7,585 bases of DNA, taken from positions 1 to 7,585 of the forward strand of contig JACZST010000087.1 of assembly GCA_022574065.1 (NCBI GenBank). Direction: 5' to 3'. A program made the position numbers and the translations under genes. Source of the stretch: Acidobacteriota bacterium (GTDB lineage Bacteria > Actinomycetota > Acidimicrobiia > Spongiisociales > UBA5794). Below are positions 1 to 5,330 of the stretch, piece after piece (within the stretch, counting starts at the first letter, position 1; each line of letters starts with the position of its first letter). The notes under the pieces are model-generated. The model was given only the letters and a program-made list of their open reading frames with translations, had not been told where the DNA came from and searched no databases.

Positions 1-1
1 C

Positions 2-169
2 TTGGTCGCCCCGCACCGGATGCCGACATTCCTGCCCGCCCGCCGCCGCTCACTCGCGGTTGCCGTCGCACCATGGCTCCTCCCCGGTGACGCGTCCTGG
101 GTGCTTGCCACCAGGCCAAAGGTCGAGTTCGCTGCCTACGACTGGGGATTGGCCTGCTCGATTGCTTGA
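2..169 (+). CDS. 3' end of an unidentified protein-coding gene (truncated by window edge)
   Basis: An open frame enters from the left edge and runs 55 codons to TGA at 167-169. It has no visible start because the gene begins outside the window. The support is compositional: 43 of 55 third positions are G or C, as in the clear genes of this window, and the peptide has a natural mix of residues, ending in WVLATRPKVEFAAYDWGLA followed by four more residues. A stem-loop begins 7 nt after the stop, as expected for a gene end. I do not recognise the family and the fragment is too short for a domain call. The same bases contain a small ATG ORF in another frame (60-266), which has no such support. 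Confidence 0.45.
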   Translation: MVAPHRMPTFLPARRRSLAVAVAPWLLPGDASWVLATRPKVEFAAYDWGLACSIA

Positions 170-175
170 GCCTCA

Positions 176-207
176 CTCGTCTCACCCGCGCGGCGGGGGA
201 AGACGAG
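176..207 (+). terminator. Stem-loop after the truncated first gene, candidate terminator
   Basis: The arms CTCGTCT (176-182) and AGACGAG (201-207) pair perfectly. Inside them CCCGC (185-189) pairs with GCGGG (193-197) around a GCG loop. The structure starts 7 nt after the stop codon at 167-169. No T-run follows on the + strand, so it may be a factor-dependent terminator or an mRNA-stabilising hairpin rather than a classical intrinsic terminator. A second small hairpin follows (GGAGC 214-218 with GCTCC 223-227, loop GTCA). Confidence 0.45.
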
Positions 208-295
208 CGCGGAGGAGCGTCAGCTCCGACGCAGAGGGGGCTTTGGGGGAGTCGGTGCTCTCGTGAGCTCATCGGGATGCGGCCCACTCCCAGAG

Positions 296-358
296 CCCCC
301 TCCGCTCGCAGACTTCGTCCGCTCGCGCCTCCCCCACTTCGTGGGAGAGGCAAAGACT
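296..358. repeat. Dispersed hairpin-bearing intergenic repeat, copy 1
   Basis: This block starts with CCCCCTCCG (296-304) and ends with GGCAAAGA (349-356), the same two boxes that bound the copy at 4681-4734. Between them lies a stem-loop: GCCTCCCCCAC (327-337) pairs with GTGGGAGAGGC (341-351) at 10 of 11 positions around a TTC loop. It lies in non-coding DNA downstream of the convergent membrane-protein gene that stops at 375. The hairpin could serve as that gene's 3' end structure, but no T-run is present. It looks like a diverged member of a small structured repeat family. The rest of 208-374 shows no credible gene. Confidence 0.5.
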
Positions 359-374
359 CTGTCCGCCTCAACAA

Positions 375-1025
375 TCACCTCGACGAGCCAGCCTCGACCG
401 ACGCCTGGCGATGGGTTCCGTAGGCGAACACGGCAATGGCCACCAGCGCGGCGGCGGTGTCAGCCGGGATCACATTGCGCCACAGTGCGGGTCCATCGAC
501 GATCCACTCACCGGACGGGCCGAATCCCACCACATCGAGGTAGCGCCAGATGGCGAAGACGCAGACCACGCCGAGCACGAAACCGGCGGCGACGGCGGCT
601 GCTCGGCCCCAGGCTCGGTGCGCTCCTACCACCAGCGCACCGCCCGCCCAGGCGATGTCCAGTGCCGACAACAGTTGGAGGAACTGCATCGACGGCGGGA
701 ATTGGAGTGCCGCCGAGGAAGCCAGCGTCACCAGTCCCACCACGCCGGTGGTGATCACCACCACCGTCACCCCCGACGCGACCAGCCGCCACCATGCCGA
801 CCAGGCACGGCCGAGGAACCAGTCGGCGCCCGCCAGCGGTGCCAGCCATATCGCCGCGGCAATGCCGAGCAAGACCAGGCCAGACAGCTGGACGATCACA
901 GGTGTCATCGGCGGTGGGGTCCACGTCACGAGCAGGAGCGGGAGGGATAGGACGAGTCCCGCCACCAGGAACGGGACGGCGGCTACGACCGCCCGCTCCA
1001 TCGGAGCGTCGATAGGGTCGGTCAA
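375..1025 (-). CDS. Multi-pass membrane protein of unknown function (about 216 aa)
   Basis: The protein has about six hydrophobic segments, at residues 12-34, 42-64, 80-102, 116-135, 140-163 and 189-203, with short loops and a basic/polar C-terminus. It is therefore an inner-membrane protein with no soluble domain. I recognise no family motif. The start is uncertain: TTG at 1023-1025 has no good ribosome-binding site, and the first ATG (999-1001, residue 9) would also precede the first helix. It lies 42 bp downstream of the methyltransferase on the same strand, so the two may be co-transcribed, but nothing in the protein suggests a link to DNA modification. The methyltransferase stop (TAG, 1068-1070) is in the same frame as this ORF. 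Confidence 0.65.
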   Translation of the reverse strand: MTDPIDAPMERAVVAAVPFLVAGLVLSLPLLLVTWTPPPMTPVIVQLSGLVLLGIAAAIWLAPLAGADWFLGRAWSAWWRLVASGVTVVVITTGVVGLVTLASSAALQFPPSMQFLQLLSALDIAWAGGALVVGAHRAWGRAAAVAAGFVLGVVCVFAIWRYLDVVGFGPSGEWIVDGPALWRNVIPADTAAALVAIAVFAYGTHRQASVEAGSSR

Positions 1026-1053
1026 TGAATCGATAGAAGCAACATCTCCACTC

Positions 1054-1082
1054 GATGAGGACTCTATCTATGAACCCTCATC
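1054..1082 (-). other. Inverted repeat spanning the methyltransferase stop codon
   Basis: GATGAGG (1054-1060) and CCTCATC (1076-1082) are perfect 7-bp inverted arms with a 15-nt loop that contains the TAG stop of the methyltransferase. It could partially terminate or attenuate transcription into the membrane-protein gene downstream. No T-run follows it. A 7-bp arm pair could also be chance. Confidence 0.25.
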
Positions 1083-1955
1083 AGAGGCGGTGTGATGACC
1101 GGCATGGGCGGACGCGATCCGGCGCTCGGCGAGGGCGGCGTAGTCGGCATCGGTCTCGTACCCCACGTAGTGCCTTCCGCTTTGAACGGCGGCCACCGCG
1201 GTGGAACCCGACCCGAGGAAGGGGTCGAGCACCAGATCATCGGTGAATGTGTAGAGCTGGATGAGCCGCTCCGGGAGCTCGACGGGAAACGGGGCGGGGT
1301 GCCCGACCCGGCGGGCCGACTCGGGGAGGATGTCCCATACCGAGACAGTTGCCTGGAGGAACTGTTCCTTGGTGATGGTGTCGGTGCCCTCCCTGACGCG
1401 ACGGGACGGTCCCTTTGAGGCAACAACGACGTATTCGTGGATGTCGCGCAGCGTCGGATTCTTCGCCGACTGCCACGACCCCCACGCCGTCGAGCCGCCC
1501 GCAGCCTTGGCCTTTTGCCAAACAATCTCGCCGCGAAGCAGAAAGCCAATGTCGGCGAGCAGGCCGGCGGCGAAGTGGTTGAGTGGGAGGTAGGGCTTCC
1601 GCCCGAGGTTGGCCACGTTGACCGCCACTCGTCCGCCGGGTTCGATGACCCTGTATGTCTCGGTGAAGACTCGATCGAGCAACCCCAAGTACTCGTCGAG
1701 GTCGAGGTCATCGTCGTAGTCCTTGCCAACGTTGTATGGCGGCGACGTCACCATCAGCGCTACGCAGTTATCCGGCAACTGCTCCATCGACTCCGACGAC
1801 TGGACGAATACCGAGTCGAGCACGTTGGCCGGAGCGTCTCCGAGCTCGCCGACGTCGTCGAGCTCCGCAAGGCGGTTCATGCGCCGGGCGTAATACGCCG
1901 AGGCATCGTGGCTTTCGCGTTTGCCCGCGCCGAAACTGGCGGTGCTGGTGGGCAA
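1068..1955 (-). CDS. Solitary beta-class site-specific DNA methyltransferase (SPPY type)
   Basis: This is an S-adenosylmethionine-dependent DNA amino-methyltransferase of 295 residues. Catalytic motif IV, TSPPYNVGKDY, is at residues 70-80. The cofactor motif DPFLGSGST (residues 244-252) and motif II VGYETD (264-269) come near the C-terminus. This order defines the beta class. The S-P-P-Y form is commoner in N4-cytosine enzymes, but adenine methylation is not excluded. Other typical blocks are NVANLGRKPY (113-122), TAWGSWQSAKNPTLRDIHEY (156-175) and RVGHPAPFPVELP (216-228). The TTG start is preferred because an AAGGAGG site lies 4 nt upstream, and because residues 15-25 (ESHDASAYYAR and flank), which resemble the usual N-terminus of this family, precede the first ATG at residue 26. 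No restriction endonuclease is in the window, so an orphan enzyme is likely. The target sequence cannot be read from the protein. Confidence 0.9.
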   Translation of the reverse strand: MPTSTASFGAGKRESHDASAYYARRMNRLAELDDVGELGDAPANVLDSVFVQSSESMEQLPDNCVALMVTSPPYNVGKDYDDDLDLDEYLGLLDRVFTETYRVIEPGGRVAVNVANLGRKPYLPLNHFAAGLLADIGFLLRGEIVWQKAKAAGGSTAWGSWQSAKNPTLRDIHEYVVVASKGPSRRVREGTDTITKEQFLQATVSVWDILPESARRVGHPAPFPVELPERLIQLYTFTDDLVLDPFLGSGSTAVAAVQSGRHYVGYETDADYAALAERRIASAHAGHHTASDEGS

Positions 1956-1959
1956 GGTT

Positions 1960-1966
1960 CCTCCTT
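1960..1966 (-). promoter_or_regulatory. Strong ribosome-binding site of the methyltransferase
   Basis: On the minus strand AAGGAGG sits 4 nt before the TTG at 1953-1955. It decides the start, because the next in-frame ATG (residue 26) would drop conserved N-terminal sequence. A TTGACA hexamer lies just upstream of it, but no -10 element follows at the right spacing, so I do not call a promoter there. Confidence 0.7.
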
Positions 1967-2074
1967 GTTGTCAACCGTACTCGATGATGAGCAGCGTCCG
2001 GCACGGCAGCCATGTCATCGACGCGGTGATCGCGACCTTCCTGTCTGACTGGGGACGGGGATTGACGACTGCTC

Positions 2075-2893
2075 TCATACTGCTCGGTAGCTCCCGAGCA
2101 CGCGGAGCTCTTCGCATGTCGCAGGGGGTGGCTCGATGATCCGCGACAGCCCCTCCGGCCCCGGCTCGTGGACGAGATCGACGAAGAAGCGGTAGGACCA
2201 TGCCTCGTCGGCCGGTCGCGACTCGATCCTGGTCAGGTTCGCCCCTCGGAGCCCAAGCTCGGTGAGTACCAGAGCAAGAGCGCCCGGGGTGTGCGCGGTC
2301 GTGAACACGATCGTCGTCTTGTCGTCATCGTCGTCGACACTTGGGGCACCAGGAGCAAGAACGACGAATCGGGTGGTGTTGTGATCGCGATCCATGATGT
2401 CGCCGGCCAGGACCTCGAGGTCATACGTATCTGCCGTCCAGGCTGGCGCCAATGCGGCGATGCCCGGATCGGCGGCTTCGGCGACCTCCCTAACGGCACC
2501 GGCGGTGTCGTGACTCGGTACTGCCTCGATACCGAGTTCGGTCAGGTGGTACTCCGCCTGAGCAAGAGCCTCCGGGTGGGACCGCACCTCGCGAACGGCG
2601 CTGATGTCAGTACCGCGAATCCCGACGATGGCGTGGCGAATCTCGACCAGGTGCTCTTGGACAATGGCAAAGGATTGATGCTCATCGTCCCCTGGCAGGC
2701 GATCGAGCACCGGAAGCACGCTCCCCGTCGTCGAGTTCTCTATCGGAACCACCAACCGATCGATCTCCCCTGCTTCCAATGCGGCGAACGCGGCAGCAAA
2801 AGTCGCATAGCCGACGGGTTCCCCGGTATCCGACACTTCCGTCACCGCCCGATGACTGTACGAACCGGTCTCGCCCTGATAGCCAATGCGCAT
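2075..2893 (-). CDS. pheA: Prephenate dehydratase with C-terminal ACT domain
   Basis: It converts prephenate to phenylpyruvate, with loss of water and CO2, in phenylalanine biosynthesis; the enzyme is cytosolic. From ATG 2893 the protein is 272 residues, the usual length of the monofunctional enzyme. The dehydratase domain carries PIENSTTGSV (50-59), SHPEALAQ (105-112) and the catalytic TRF motif in NTTRF (172-176). A linker with five aspartates (187-191) leads to the ACT domain, which has the GAL (204-206) and ESRP (224-227) motifs used for feedback binding of phenylalanine in this family. The open frame extends upstream to 3091, but that part lacks family sequence. ATG 2893 starts exactly at the canonical MRIGYQGETGSYSH N-terminus and lies 6 nt behind a -10-like TATGGT. 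An ATG at 2914 is the main alternative. The methyltransferase follows 119 bp downstream on the same strand. Confidence 0.93.
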   Translation of the reverse strand: MRIGYQGETGSYSHRAVTEVSDTGEPVGYATFAAAFAALEAGEIDRLVVPIENSTTGSVLPVLDRLPGDDEHQSFAIVQEHLVEIRHAIVGIRGTDISAVREVRSHPEALAQAEYHLTELGIEAVPSHDTAGAVREVAEAADPGIAALAPAWTADTYDLEVLAGDIMDRDHNTTRFVVLAPGAPSVDDDDDKTTIVFTTAHTPGALALVLTELGLRGANLTRIESRPADEAWSYRFFVDLVHEPGPEGLSRIIEPPPATCEELRVLGSYRAV

Positions 2894-2899
2894 CCACGG

Positions 2900-2905
2900 A
2901 CCATA
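2900..2905 (-). promoter_or_regulatory. Candidate -10 box for leaderless pheA mRNA
   Basis: TATGGT on the minus strand (TANNNT pattern) ends 6 nt before the ATG at 2891-2893, and no Shine-Dalgarno sequence is present. This geometry would place transcription start at or near the A of ATG, as in leaderless actinobacterial transcripts. No -35 consensus is visible at 16-18 bp. Confidence 0.35.
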
Positions 2906-2962
2906 GGCCGTCATCAGCGGGCGCCGGCCCTGAGCCGACGACACCGCCATGTTTTGCCCGAA

Positions 2963-3326
2963 GTGGAGGTCTCTCGCACGACCAGCGTCGAAGTCGAACG
3001 GTGGTTCGCCACCAACAGGACAACCCCCTCTCGGCGCTCTCGAACTCGCCCGCGAGGTGATCCCGTTCGCGGCTCGGGTCGAATCCATCAAGTTGAAGAC
3101 GCCGACCTTCTCCTACCAGGGCAACATCGCCATCTCCACCATCGCCGCCAAGAACCTGGTAAGCCTCACGTTCCAAAAGGGTGCCGACATTCCAGAGGGA
3201 TCACCCACGCCTGGCTGGCGGCGGAAAACAAGTCCGCACCACGAGGTTCGACGATCGGGAGGACCCAGCCGACACCAGGGGGACCTGGAAGCCGTCCTCA
3301 AGGCATGGTGCGACTCCAGGTCGTAG
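2963..3326 (+). pseudogene. Frameshifted DUF1801-family gene
   Basis: Read across frames, this + strand stretch rebuilds a DUF1801 (PF08818-like) protein of about 120 residues. SVEVERWFATN is at 2984-3016, DNPLSAL at 3019-3039 in a second frame, and LELAREVIPFAARVESIKLK, TPTFSYQGN and VSLTFQKGADIPE at 3039-3197 in a third frame. DHPRLAGGGKQVRTTRFDD then follows from 3199 in the second frame, and GDLEAVLKAWCDSRS up to TAG 3324-3326 is back in the third. The KTPTFSYQGN, DHPRL.GGG and C-terminal L..V..AWC blocks, in that order, are family hallmarks. The change at about 3198 fits one extra G in gaggga. The return at about 3280 fits one G lost from a 5-G run (3278-3282). The start is unclear (GTG 2963 or TTG 2954). 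Four shifts argue for decay, but indel errors in a low-coverage assembly could mimic it. Family function is poorly known. Confidence 0.7.
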
Positions 3327-3343
3327 TTGGCAGTGGGGGGTCA

Positions 3344-3378
3344 TGATGCGTAGTACGTGATACGTAATACGGTGATCG
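3344..3378. repeat. 7-bp-period tandem repeat upstream of the MFS gene
   Basis: Five consecutive heptads read TGATGCG, TAGTACG, TGATACG, TAATACG and GTGATCG, roughly TRRTACG. Within it TACGT-GAT-ACGTA (3354-3366) is a 13-bp inverted repeat of operator-like size. The last unit overlaps the translation start region of the MFS transporter. The unit length matches the array at 7509-7585, and the two share a T-R-R-x-x-C-G flavour (compare TGATACG here with TGAGTCG there). Confidence 0.6.
3371..3377 (+). promoter_or_regulatory. Ribosome-binding site of the MFS gene, built from the heptad repeat
   Basis: GGTGATC matches the 3' half of the extended Shine-Dalgarno AAGGAGGTGATC. When aligned to it, the implied AGGAGG position ends 7 nt before TTG 3380-3382, an ideal spacing. 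This supports the TTG start. The site lies inside the last heptad unit. Confidence 0.45.
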
Positions 3379-3379
3379 C

Positions 3380-4594
3380 TTGACACCGCCCCCGAGAAAC
3401 ACCGATACCAAACCGGACCTCCTGCCTATCGCAGCGCTCTCTGTATTGGTCATGGTGGCTTTCGGCACCCTGTTCTATGCCTACTCGATCTTCATCACCG
3501 GGGAAGCCGCTGGATCCGAGTACTCGATATCGCTGCTATCGCTCGCATGGACGGGGGCCGTGCTCGTCGGCGGTGGCTTCGCGTTCATGGTCGGTCGCCG
3601 CGCCGACCGGCACGGAGTCCGGGGAATCATGGGACTCGGGAGCGTGGTGGGAGCCACCGGTCTGATCCTGCTCGCCGCGTCCCAAGAAGGGTGGCAACTG
3701 GTGCTCGTGTCGTGGCTACTCATCGGACCCGCTGGCGCCATGACGTTCTACGAGCCGGCGTTCATCGCAGTTGATCAATGGTTCGGCCTGGCTGGCAGCA
3801 CCAGGGCCCTGGTCACACTCACCCTGATCGGCGGTCTTGCCGGTCCGATCTTCATCCCTCTCGCCGGAATCATGACCGTTGCGCTGGGTTGGCGGTGGGC
3901 AGCAGTCGTGCTTGCCGCCGTCCTCCTCGTCACCGGGCTCGTGGTGACCGTCTTCTTCTTTCCCACGCCAAGCAGAAGCGGTCATGGTCATGACGCTCGA
4001 GCAGGCGACGGGCTGGTCGCGCTGTTTCACGATCGCCGATTTGCCCTGTTCACTGCGGCGAGCCTGCTCGCTTTCGCCGCCGTGCAAGCGGTGATCCTCC
4101 ACCGCATTGCCGTGTTCGAACAGGCGGGTTTCGCCATCACCGTGGTGGCGTGGTGGGCTGCGGTTGCCGGGCTGATGAGCCTTCCCGGCCGGTGGGTCGC
4201 CCCGTATCTGTCCCATCGAATCCGGCCGGTTCTCGTATCCGCTGCCGTGACCCTGCTCATGGCGGGTGCCGTCGCCATGGCCGCAGTCGCTGCGATGCAG
4301 TGGCAAATGGCAATGCACTTCATCGTATTCGGCCTGGCGTTCGGGGCGGCGACACCGATGCGCGCTGTGGTGATGAGCCGCTGGTATTCCGGACCGCAGT
4401 ACGGCCGCATCATGGGCACCCAGTGGACGATCGTGGCCACCTTGGCCGCTGCCGGTCCTCTGATCGTCGGACTACTGAGAGACGGCACCGGTTCCTACGC
4501 TATTCCGATCACACTCACCGCCGGTGTGCTCGTCGTAGCCGCCGTACTCACTGCCGTCGCAGAACCTGCTTCCTCCGAGAGCGCGCACCGATAG
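3380..4594 (+). CDS. Major facilitator superfamily transporter, substrate unknown
   Basis: This 404-residue integral membrane protein has the MFS layout: about six helices (residues 15-195), a polar, His-containing central loop (PTPSRSGHGHDARAGD, 195-210), then about six more helices. The loop between helices 2 and 3 carries motif A as GRRADRHGVR (72-81), the best family marker. The C-terminal half has an inner-loop stretch RAVVMSRWYSGPQYGRIMG (328-346). It probably moves a small solute by secondary transport. The closest impression is of OFA/MCT-like bacterial MFS, but nothing in the sequence identifies the substrate. The TTG start is chosen because the first helix begins at about residue 15 and a GGTGATC site precedes it; no ATG lies before that helix. 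It is a single-gene unit with convergent neighbours downstream. Confidence 0.85.
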   Translation: MTPPPRNTDTKPDLLPIAALSVLVMVAFGTLFYAYSIFITGEAAGSEYSISLLSLAWTGAVLVGGGFAFMVGRRADRHGVRGIMGLGSVVGATGLILLAASQEGWQLVLVSWLLIGPAGAMTFYEPAFIAVDQWFGLAGSTRALVTLTLIGGLAGPIFIPLAGIMTVALGWRWAAVVLAAVLLVTGLVVTVFFFPTPSRSGHGHDARAGDGLVALFHDRRFALFTAASLLAFAAVQAVILHRIAVFEQAGFAITVVAWWAAVAGLMSLPGRWVAPYLSHRIRPVLVSAAVTLLMAGAVAMAAVAAMQWQMAMHFIVFGLAFGAATPMRAVVMSRWYSGPQYGRIMGTQWTIVATLAAAGPLIVGLLRDGTGSYAIPITLTAGVLVVAAVLTAVAEPASSESAHR

Positions 4595-4647
4595 GTGGTC
4601 GGTGATCTCGACATAAGTGGAGCCATCTTCCCGCTTGTGGCTGGCAA

Positions 4648-4685
4648 GGGGGTCACCTTGTGATCGGGGCAGCGGTCTGACCCCC
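4648..4685. terminator. Inverted repeat between convergent genes, possible bidirectional end signal
   Basis: GGGGGTCA (4648-4655) and TGACCCCC (4678-4685) are perfect 8-bp inverted arms separated by 22 nt. They lie 54 bp after the MFS stop and about 150 bp after the DUF456 stop on the other strand. No T-run flanks either side, so an intrinsic terminator is not shown. The right arm runs into the start of the dispersed repeat. Confidence 0.35.
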
Positions 4686-4757
4686 TCCGTAAGCGGCTGC
4701 GCCTCTGCCACCTCCCCCGAGGGGGAGGCAAAGAACCCTCCGTCAGCGGTTCTTGCC
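4681..4757. repeat. Dispersed hairpin-bearing intergenic repeat, copy 2
   Basis: It begins with CCCCCTCCG (4681-4689) and contains a perfect stem CCTCCCCC (4711-4718) / GGGGGAGG (4721-4728) followed by CAAAGA, as in copy 1 at 296-358. A second stem follows: GGCAAAGAACC (4727-4737) pairs with GGTTCTTGCC (4748-4757) with one bulged A. It shares two bases with the first stem, so the two compete slightly. The element fills the gap between the convergent MFS and DUF456 genes and could act as a transcript 3' end structure for both. The remainder of 4595-4832 shows no supported gene. Confidence 0.55.
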
Positions 4758-4832
4758 GCTTCGCCACTCGGGCGACGACTCCGCAAATGGCCTCGCAGAC
4801 GGAGACCGGATCGCACCATATTGCGGAGCCTC

Positions 4833-5330
4833 CTAGGACGAGAGCACGCTCAGCGCCCACAACCCCCAGGCCACCGCCATGGACAGCGCCATGCTCAGTT
4901 GGATGGCGGCCGACTTGAGTATCTCGATCAGCATCGCCCAGCCCGTGCCCCATGCGTCGCCGAGATTGCGCTCAACTGCCAACGCCACCAATAGGGTTCC
5001 GAATACGAGGCCGAGGACGGCCCCGACCACGGGAACTACGAAGAACCCAACCACGGTGGCACCGGCAACCAGGAACTGACCCCAGCGCGGAAAACCAACC
5101 TCCCTGGTCTTTCTGGCGGGAAGGTAGTACACAATGCCGGTGCCGATCACGGCCAGCGCGGTGATCGCAGCCATCGCCAGCCATCCTGCGAAACCGAAGC
5201 CAACGACGAGCCCGTAGACCAGTCCGGCCCCCCAGATGAGCAACAGCCCGGGCAGGATGGGCAGGATCACGCCGGCAATGCCGACGGCAATCAGAATGCC
5301 GACCAAAACGGTGGCCAGCCAGTCGGTCAA
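4833..5330 (-). CDS. DUF456-family small membrane protein
   Basis: This is a 165-residue, almost wholly hydrophobic, glycine-rich protein with about four to five membrane segments (roughly 4-22, 24-46, 49-70, 85-120 and 135-163). The LPILPG turn (23-28), the GLLLIWGAGLVYG stretch and the PVVGAVLGLVFGTLLVALAVE block (100-120) are what place it in DUF456. The family role is not established. The frame is open upstream to 5441, but that extension overlaps the oxidoreductase gene and is unlike the family. TTG 5328-5330 gives the normal length and overlaps the upstream stop as TTGA, with an AGGTG ribosome-binding core about 9 nt before it. Translational coupling to the oxidoreductase is therefore likely. 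The stop is TAG at 4833-4835. Confidence 0.8.
   Translation of the reverse strand: MTDWLATVLVGILIAVGIAGVILPILPGLLLIWGAGLVYGLVVGFGFAGWLAMAAITALAVIGTGIVYYLPARKTREVGFPRWGQFLVAGATVVGFFVVPVVGAVLGLVFGTLLVALAVERNLGDAWGTGWAMLIEILKSAAIQLSMALSMAVAWGLWALSVLSS

Noticed and set aside
1966..1976. TTGACA hexamer upstream of the methyltransferase as a -35 box
   Set aside because: The position 17 bp downstream is inside the coding start and has no TATAAT-like or TANNNT sequence.
1437..2048. 203-codon + strand ORF over the methyltransferase
   Set aside because: Antisense shadow; the opposite strand has clear methyltransferase motifs along its whole length.
1971..2201. Minus-strand 76-codon ORF between pheA and the methyltransferase
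   Set aside because: Its first half overlaps the pheA 3' end in another frame and is Arg/Ala-rich. There is no ribosome-binding site or motif, so the 119-bp gap is treated as intergenic.
2316..2333. Run of five aspartates followed by lysine in pheA as a processing site
   Set aside because: It sits in the linker between the dehydratase and ACT domains of a cytosolic enzyme. An acidic linker is a sufficient explanation.
2894..3091. N-terminal extension of pheA to TTG 3091 (338 residues)
   Set aside because: The extra 66 residues do not resemble the family, overlap the DUF1801 remnant on the other strand, and precede a canonical dehydratase N-terminus at ATG 2893.
2168..3346. 392-codon open frame on the + strand
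   Set aside because: Most of it is antisense to pheA, whose motifs are unambiguous. Its last part crosses the DUF1801 remnant in the wrong frame, and it has no domain of its own.
4472..4819. Minus-strand frame containing KREDGSTYVEITDHLSVRAL opposite the MFS 3' end
   Set aside because: The stretch looks protein-like, but the rest of the frame crosses palindromic repeat DNA and the MFS gene, and no family is recognisable. It is at most a short remnant.
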